Source of the DNA: an uncultured Methylococcales bacterium
Lineage (GTDB): Bacteria > Pseudomonadota > Gammaproteobacteria > Methylococcales > Methylomonadaceae
Direction: 5' to 3'
Assembly: GCA_903902705.1 (NCBI GenBank)
Contig: CAIUVX010000014.1
Span: 1-46,037 of the forward strand
Length of the DNA stretch: 46,037 nt
Positions 42,701-46,037 of the stretch are shown here, piece after piece. Under the pieces are notes generated by a model. That model was given only the letters and a program-made list of their open reading frames with translations. It was not told the origin of the DNA and did no database searches. Position 1 is the first letter of the stretch, and each line of letters starts with the position of its first letter. The position numbers and the translations under genes were made by a program.

Positions 42701-42832
42701 CGTTTTAATATGGGATTAGTCATTGCCACAGGTTTGGCAATTGGCACATTATTTACCCTGTTCGTTGTCCCAGCGGTGTATTTGCTAATCGGACAAAATC
42801 ATTCAAAATTGGTAATTGAAGACGAGCTATAA
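39776..42832 (+). CDS. RND efflux permease (HAE1/AcrB-MexF family)
   Basis: A 1018-aa proton-driven exporter. It starts MNFTDIFIHRPVLATVVSLV, with large periplasmic loops and 12 TMs. The TM4 proton-relay pair is Asp400-Asp401 (IGLVVDDAIIIVENVNRHL). TM10-12 motifs (GLISKHGILIVEFANNSQREG, TRLRPILMTTAAMVLGVLPL) are intact. Probably exports drugs or toxic organics; substrates cannot be predicted. No regulator gene is adjacent. Confidence 0.94.
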   Translation: MNFTDIFIHRPVLATVVSLVLLVLGLRALSNLPILQYPRTENAVVTVTTVYYGADPELVAGFITTPLENAIAQANGIDYLTSSSKSGISTITANLQLNFNTDNALTEITAKVSSALNQLPPEAQNPSISLRIGETIDSMYIGFSSDVLPANNITDYILSSVQPRLQAVEGIQTAEILGGKNFALRAWLDPDKLAAYALNAADVSVALAKNDFLSSLGNTKGSMVQVNLVASTSLHTVEEFENLVIKQQNNAIIRLKDVAKVTLGADDYESSVAFDGNKAVYVGLQIAPNANLLEVIGRVKAVLPDIQAQLPTGIEGKIVYDATNFVQSAIDGVTRTLVEALLIVILVVFAFLGSPREILIPIVAIPLSLVGTFIIMLLFGFSINLLTLLALVIAIGLVVDDAIIIVENVNRHLKQGMKPTAASLLAARELSGPIIAMTIVLIAVYVPVGFQGGLTGVLFTEFAVTLAGAVTISAIVALTLSPMMCSKMLAHTDEHEGWQEKTIAFIDSIFDRVNSRYARTLHGSLNYLPVTVVFALIMLASSYFLYQSAKSELAPQEDQGIVITFASSAPNATLEQRLLSSKQVYEKLVKHPETNHVFQLDVPGQSVGGMVLKPWNERTLNSNALQPIVQQEMNEIAGSRVAVIQPPSLPGSRGMPIQFVINSTESVAQMLAVSEQFMQDAQKSGMFMFLDSDLKVDQPQSRVIIDRNKTALLGLTMQDVGASLNAMLGGGYVNYFSPAERSYKVIPQVQQKSRLNAEQLLNYQFRTATGESVALSTIASIKNETVPQSLNHFQQLNSATISGVPLPDVALGDALHSLKALAERTLPRGYSLDYSGQSRQLMQESNAFIITFSFALIIIFLALAAQFESFRDPLIILVSVPMSIAGALIFVALGIGNATLNIYTEVGFVTLMGLISKHGILIVEFANNSQREGLSKREAIEHAAATRLRPILMTTAAMVLGVLPLIFATGAGAASRFNMGLVIATGLAIGTLFTLFVVPAVYLLIGQNHSKLVIEDEL

Positions 42833-42845
42833 AACGAAAAATTCT

Positions 42846-42889
42846 GGCGTGTCAGCTTTGCTTGCAAGTACAAGCAAAGCTGGCACGCC
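42846..42889. repeat. 19-bp-stem hairpin after RND operon
   Basis: Arms at 42846-42864 and 42871-42889 (core CAGCTTTGCTTG) pair with a single G-T type mismatch around a 6-nt loop. It lies 13 nt after the permease stop. There is no T-run, so it may protect the mRNA 3' end or be a dispersed repeat rather than an intrinsic terminator. Confidence 0.75.
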
Positions 42890-42981
42890 TATATTAAAAG
42901 TTTGGTTTTGGCTAAATTGGCAATTACCGACAAGTTAATAAGGTGTAGAATCCCCCTATTGCAACCGACAGGGACAGCTTA

Positions 42982-43128
42982 ATGATACTCACCGAACTCC
43001 TCAAAGATTCCGCCTACAAACTCACCCAATTTACCGTCGCACAAATCCAAGCGTTAGAAAATCAAGTATGCAATAAAACCACAATTTATGTTATTCGCCC
43101 AGCAGTCGAGATACGCGATACGAGATAA
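42982..43128 (+). pseudogene. Short ORF, possible fragment of a restriction-type protein
   Basis: A 48-aa frame MILTELLKDSAYKLTQFTVA, then QIQALENQVCNKTTIYVIRP, with an SD-like AGGGACAG upstream. The start resembles N termini of some type I restriction/methylase-associated proteins (KLTQF-x-I-x-x-LE), then diverges and stops. Either a truncated remnant or a small gene; low certainty. It occupies the middle of the 347-bp gap before the DUF262 gene; no clear promoter is seen in the rest. Confidence 0.35.
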
Positions 43129-43179
43129 TGCTATAGTGGTTTAAGATTTGTGTATTGCTCCACTTTACAGGAAATATTT

Positions 43180-44313
43180 ATGATAGACGATGAGGTAATT
43201 GAAACTTCCGATGATACCGAAAATGAAGGCAAAGGTGGACTTTATCCGTATGACCCCACCCAAGCCGATATTGATATTCGAGAAACTCCACATTCTATTT
43301 ATGAATTAATGCGTAAATACAAAGATGGAAGATTAATTGTTAATCCCGAATTTCAACGCAGTAAAGTTGTTTGGAAACCAGAACAGAAAAGTAAATTTAT
43401 CGAATCCATTATTTTAAATTTTCCATTGCCACCTTTTTATGTCAGTGAAACCCGCGAAGGTAAATATATTATTGTTGATGGTCTACAGCGCACCACTGCT
43501 TTACATGAGTTTATGGAGGATGAAAATAAAGATAAATTTAGACTGAAAGGATTAGAAGCCTTGCAACACTTAAATGGTAAAAACTTTTCTGATTTAAAAG
43601 AAATGTCAGGTGCATATCAAACAAAAATAGAAGACAAAAAAATTACCCTCTATGTATTAAGACCCTCTGTCCCTATGGAGGTTGTTTATGATTTATTTAA
43701 TCGGGTTAATACGGGTGGTACACCATTAGAACGTCAAGAAGTACGCAATTGTATTTTTATAGGAAACGCCACAAAATTATTAAAAGAACTTGCAGAAACC
43801 GAAGATTTTAAAAAAGCTATTGATAATGGCATTTCACCGAATCGTATGAAAGATAGGGAAGTCGTATTGCGTTATCTTGCTTTTAAATTATTCGATTATA
43901 AAAAAGACTATAAAGATGATATGAGCGAGTTTTTAGAAAAAGCCATGCGTAAAATTAATAAAATGGCAGATGCTGATATTGAAAACTTAAAAGCTGATTT
44001 TAAACGGGTCATGCAAATCAGCTATGAGTTTTTTGGTACGCGAAATTTTCGCATTCCTTTTTCTGACAAAATAACACGCGGACGTATTAATATTGCAGTA
44101 ATAGAATCTGTCGGTTATTTCTTTTCCAAACAAAGCGATGATTTTTTACATCAAAATAAACAAATTATTACTAATAATTTTGATATTCTTTTAAAAAATC
44201 CAGAATATCTGGATGCCGTGCAAAAAGGCACAGGCTACACAAAACGGGTTATTACACGCTTTAATTTAGCACAAGAAATACTTGGGAGTGTTGCTCATGT
44301 TGACGGAAATTAA
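43180..44313 (+). CDS. DUF262 domain protein
   Basis: A 377-aa protein from ATG 43180 (AGGA 8 nt upstream), preferred over GTG 43150. The DUF262 domain shows IYELMRKYKDGRLIVNPEFQRSKVVWKPEQKSKFIESIIL and the ParB/Srx-like catalytic signature YIIVDGLQRTTALHEF (Asp100, Gln103, Arg104). NRVNTGGTPLERQEVRNCIF is the second conserved block. DUF262 proteins act as nucleotide-dependent nucleases or regulators in defence (for example the N domain of GmrSD). The DUF1524 nuclease domain is absent. Its end overlaps the ATPase gene by 17 nt. Confidence 0.88.
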   Translation: MIDDEVIETSDDTENEGKGGLYPYDPTQADIDIRETPHSIYELMRKYKDGRLIVNPEFQRSKVVWKPEQKSKFIESIILNFPLPPFYVSETREGKYIIVDGLQRTTALHEFMEDENKDKFRLKGLEALQHLNGKNFSDLKEMSGAYQTKIEDKKITLYVLRPSVPMEVVYDLFNRVNTGGTPLERQEVRNCIFIGNATKLLKELAETEDFKKAIDNGISPNRMKDREVVLRYLAFKLFDYKKDYKDDMSEFLEKAMRKINKMADADIENLKADFKRVMQISYEFFGTRNFRIPFSDKITRGRINIAVIESVGYFFSKQSDDFLHQNKQIITNNFDILLKNPEYLDAVQKGTGYTKRVITRFNLAQEILGSVAHVDGN

Positions 44314-45568
44314 ATTAACCAATTTTAAATGCTTTAAAGAAGAAACGGCGATTCCGTTAAGTAAGTTTAATTTATTTACAGGGGTTAATGGTGCGGGTAA
44401 ATCAACTGCTCTACAATCTTTATTATTGATGCGGCAATCTATTGAACATGATCCTTATACCACTGAGTTACTTTTAAATGGCAGTTGTGTTAATTTAGGT
44501 AATTTTGATGATGTGAGAAATCGTAATATTCCAAAAGAGAATAATGTTATTTTTGAGTTTTCATGTAGCACAAATAAAGATATATGTTTTATTAAAAATT
44601 ACTTGAAGCCAAAAAGTGACGAAATGAGTCTTTTAGTTTTTGAAATAAATATATTTGCAAAGTTTTTTTCTGGTGAAGAATTAAAAATTGAGTCACATAC
44701 ATTTAAATATGACTATAAAAATGGGTTGTATTATGATGATTCAAATAAATCTTATTCTAGTTTTGTATTAAATACACCAGTTTTTTTAGAAACTACAGTA
44801 ATGGAATCTCAGCATCTTAATATTAATGATTTTTTTTCAAGCTTTTATGCAGGAAATATTCATTTTATTTCAGCCGATAGAATAGGTCCACAAGAATTTT
44901 ATTTTAAATCTACTTTGCCCGAATTTCGCCATGTTGGTACAAAAGGTGAGTTTGCCGTTAATTTATTGGATAAACTCGCGCAAGAATTAGTAAATGAAAC
45001 ACTTTGTTTAGGTGATGATGCCAGAACCTTAATAACCCAAACCCAAGCATGGCTTGGTAAAATATTAAATCCAGTGACTGTAAGAATCAATCCTTTGAGA
45101 GTTAATATTTTAGAATTACTTATTGATGGATTTAAACCCAGCAACGTAGGTTTTGGTTACAGTAGTATCTTACCCATTGTCGTGACTGGACTAATCGCCA
45201 AACCAAACGAAAAAATTATCATCGAAAACCCAGAAATTCACCTACATCCCAAAGCTCAGTCTGCATTAATTGACTTTTTGGTTAAAGTCGCTAACACAGG
45301 CGTACAAATATTTATCGAATCCCACAGCGACCATGTTTTAAACGCGCTACGCATTGCAACTAAAAATAAAGTATTAAAGCCTGATGATGTAAATATTCTT
45401 TTCTTTACACAAGAGAATGGAAATTCAAAAATTATTAAACCAACTATTGATGATAATGGCAGAATTGACAATTGGCCCGAATCTTTTTTTGATGAAACCG
45501 CAAAGAGTTTAGCCAGCCTTGCCGCAGGACAACGCCCGCGTATTAAAGCACCTAAAGCCGAAATATAA
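44297..45568 (+). CDS. DUF3696-type ABC/SMC-like ATPase
   Basis: A 423-aa ATPase from ATG 44297 inside the end of the DUF262 gene (a TTG at 44282 is the alternative). Walker A is GVNGAGKST (29-37) after IKLTNFKCFKE; Walker B is KIIIENPEIHLHPKAQ (about 305-320); a His switch follows in IFIESHSDHVLNALR. The C terminus DDNGRIDNWPESFFDETAKSL matches DUF3696. It belongs to the OLD/RecF-like ATPases that power several anti-phage systems. AT content is higher than in neighbouring housekeeping genes, suggesting transfer. Confidence 0.88.
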   Translation: MLTEIKLTNFKCFKEETAIPLSKFNLFTGVNGAGKSTALQSLLLMRQSIEHDPYTTELLLNGSCVNLGNFDDVRNRNIPKENNVIFEFSCSTNKDICFIKNYLKPKSDEMSLLVFEINIFAKFFSGEELKIESHTFKYDYKNGLYYDDSNKSYSSFVLNTPVFLETTVMESQHLNINDFFSSFYAGNIHFISADRIGPQEFYFKSTLPEFRHVGTKGEFAVNLLDKLAQELVNETLCLGDDARTLITQTQAWLGKILNPVTVRINPLRVNILELLIDGFKPSNVGFGYSSILPIVVTGLIAKPNEKIIIENPEIHLHPKAQSALIDFLVKVANTGVQIFIESHSDHVLNALRIATKNKVLKPDDVNILFFTQENGNSKIIKPTIDDNGRIDNWPESFFDETAKSLASLAAGQRPRIKAPKAEI

Positions 45569-45570
45569 TA

Positions 45571-46037
45571 ATGAAAGCAGAACTTATATTGAATGATTTA
45601 TCTGTGATTGAAGCAGATTCAAACGATATAGCGCGTGATTGGTTTACAGAAACATTATTGGCTGTTGCAGAATTAATTAATCAAAATGTCTGTAAACCTT
45701 TATTACATTCTCAAACAAAATTAACTGACATATTATTAACCGATGATTATGGATTTGATGAATGGTTAGAAGAATTAGATTATCATGATGATTTACGTCT
45801 ATTAGCTCAGAAACTAGATACAGATACCCCTGTAAATAAATTTTTAAATATTATTGAAAAAGAAAATAATGAATTTTGTCGTTCTGAATTTTATCTTAAA
45901 ACTGAACCTAAAAAGACGTGTAATGCTTTAGGAGTTGCATTAATTAGCGATGGAATTAGTGTAAGTTTTCCTTCACAACCTCAATGGTGTTTGCCATTTA
46001 TTGAAGTTGAGCAAGTTTTATATAATGAAGAATTAAA
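45571..46037 (+). CDS. Unknown third gene of DUF262-DUF3696 unit (3' truncated by window edge)
   Basis: ATG at 45571, 2 nt after the ATPase stop, with an open frame of at least 155 codons to the end of the window. It starts MKAELILNDLSVIEADSNDI, then RDWFTETLLAVAELINQNVC. It is acidic, with LLTDDYGFDEWLEELDYHDDLRLLAQKL. I do not recognise the family and no nuclease motif is visible so far. The tight spacing makes it part of the same operon. Confidence 0.8.
   Translation, partial: MKAELILNDLSVIEADSNDIARDWFTETLLAVAELINQNVCKPLLHSQTKLTDILLTDDYGFDEWLEELDYHDDLRLLAQKLDTDTPVNKFLNIIEKENNEFCRSEFYLKTEPKKTCNALGVALISDGISVSFPSQPQWCLPFIEVEQVLYNEEL

Overview
The window looks like chromosome from a diazotrophic gammaproteobacterium with moderately low GC. 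It has Azotobacter/Methylomonas-type molybdenum nitrogenase genes, AT-rich coding sequence, proteobacterial carA, RND and OmpR-type genes, and many short palindromic intergenic repeats of the kind common in Beggiatoaceae/Thiotrichales and Methylococcales. I lean towards a Beggiatoa-like sulfur bacterium, but this is inference; no rRNA gene is present.

Region 1 (1-9280, all + strand) is a nitrogen-fixation cluster: the 3' end of nifH, then nifD, nifK, nifT, a 2[4Fe-4S] ferredoxin, a NafY/NifY cofactor-binding protein, a small conserved protein, the [4Fe-4S] leucine-rich-repeat-variant protein, an unrecognised 313-aa protein, a Nif11-like protein, a SIR2-like protein, flavodoxin nifF (with an apparent 1-base deletion) and a Rieske protein. 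nifENX are not here. Most gaps over 60 bp in the cluster carry a palindrome, and one palindrome lies in frame inside nafY.

Region 2 (9281-17488) holds a transposase remnant, carA (TTG start, no carB next to it), a DUF5685-like protein with an extreme cysteine-rich tail, a two-gene partner-switching module on the minus strand (PAS/PP2C/GHKL protein plus STAS fused to a PhnD-like domain), and an MFS transporter gene.

Region 3 (17456-29749) is a 12.3-kb integrative element inserted in the last codons of the MFS gene. It has a perfect 30-bp direct repeat at its ends, a second 15-bp direct repeat just inside each end (candidate integrase arm sites), a tyrosine integrase, an excisionase-like gene, a Toprim primase, a DUF927 helicase and several small phage-type genes. 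Its left end carries likely cargo: a winged-helix/J-domain protein, a DnaJ-RDD-Sel1 membrane protein, and a STAS-GHKL ATPase followed by a DUF4325 STAS-like protein.

Region 4 (29807-36467, minus strand) has type III restriction-modification genes (mod, res) followed after 12 nt by an OmpR-type response regulator and its histidine kinase. The mod gene contains another in-frame copy of the dispersed palindrome.

Region 5 (36592-46037, + strand) has a kdsD fragment, a complete tripartite RND efflux operon, and a three-gene unit (DUF262 protein, DUF3696-type ATPase, unknown protein running off the end) that looks like a defence system.

The most distinctive signals are the 34-bp palindrome family with two protein-coding insertions, the well-defined element ends with gene-tail mimicry, and the cargo and defence-like gene sets.
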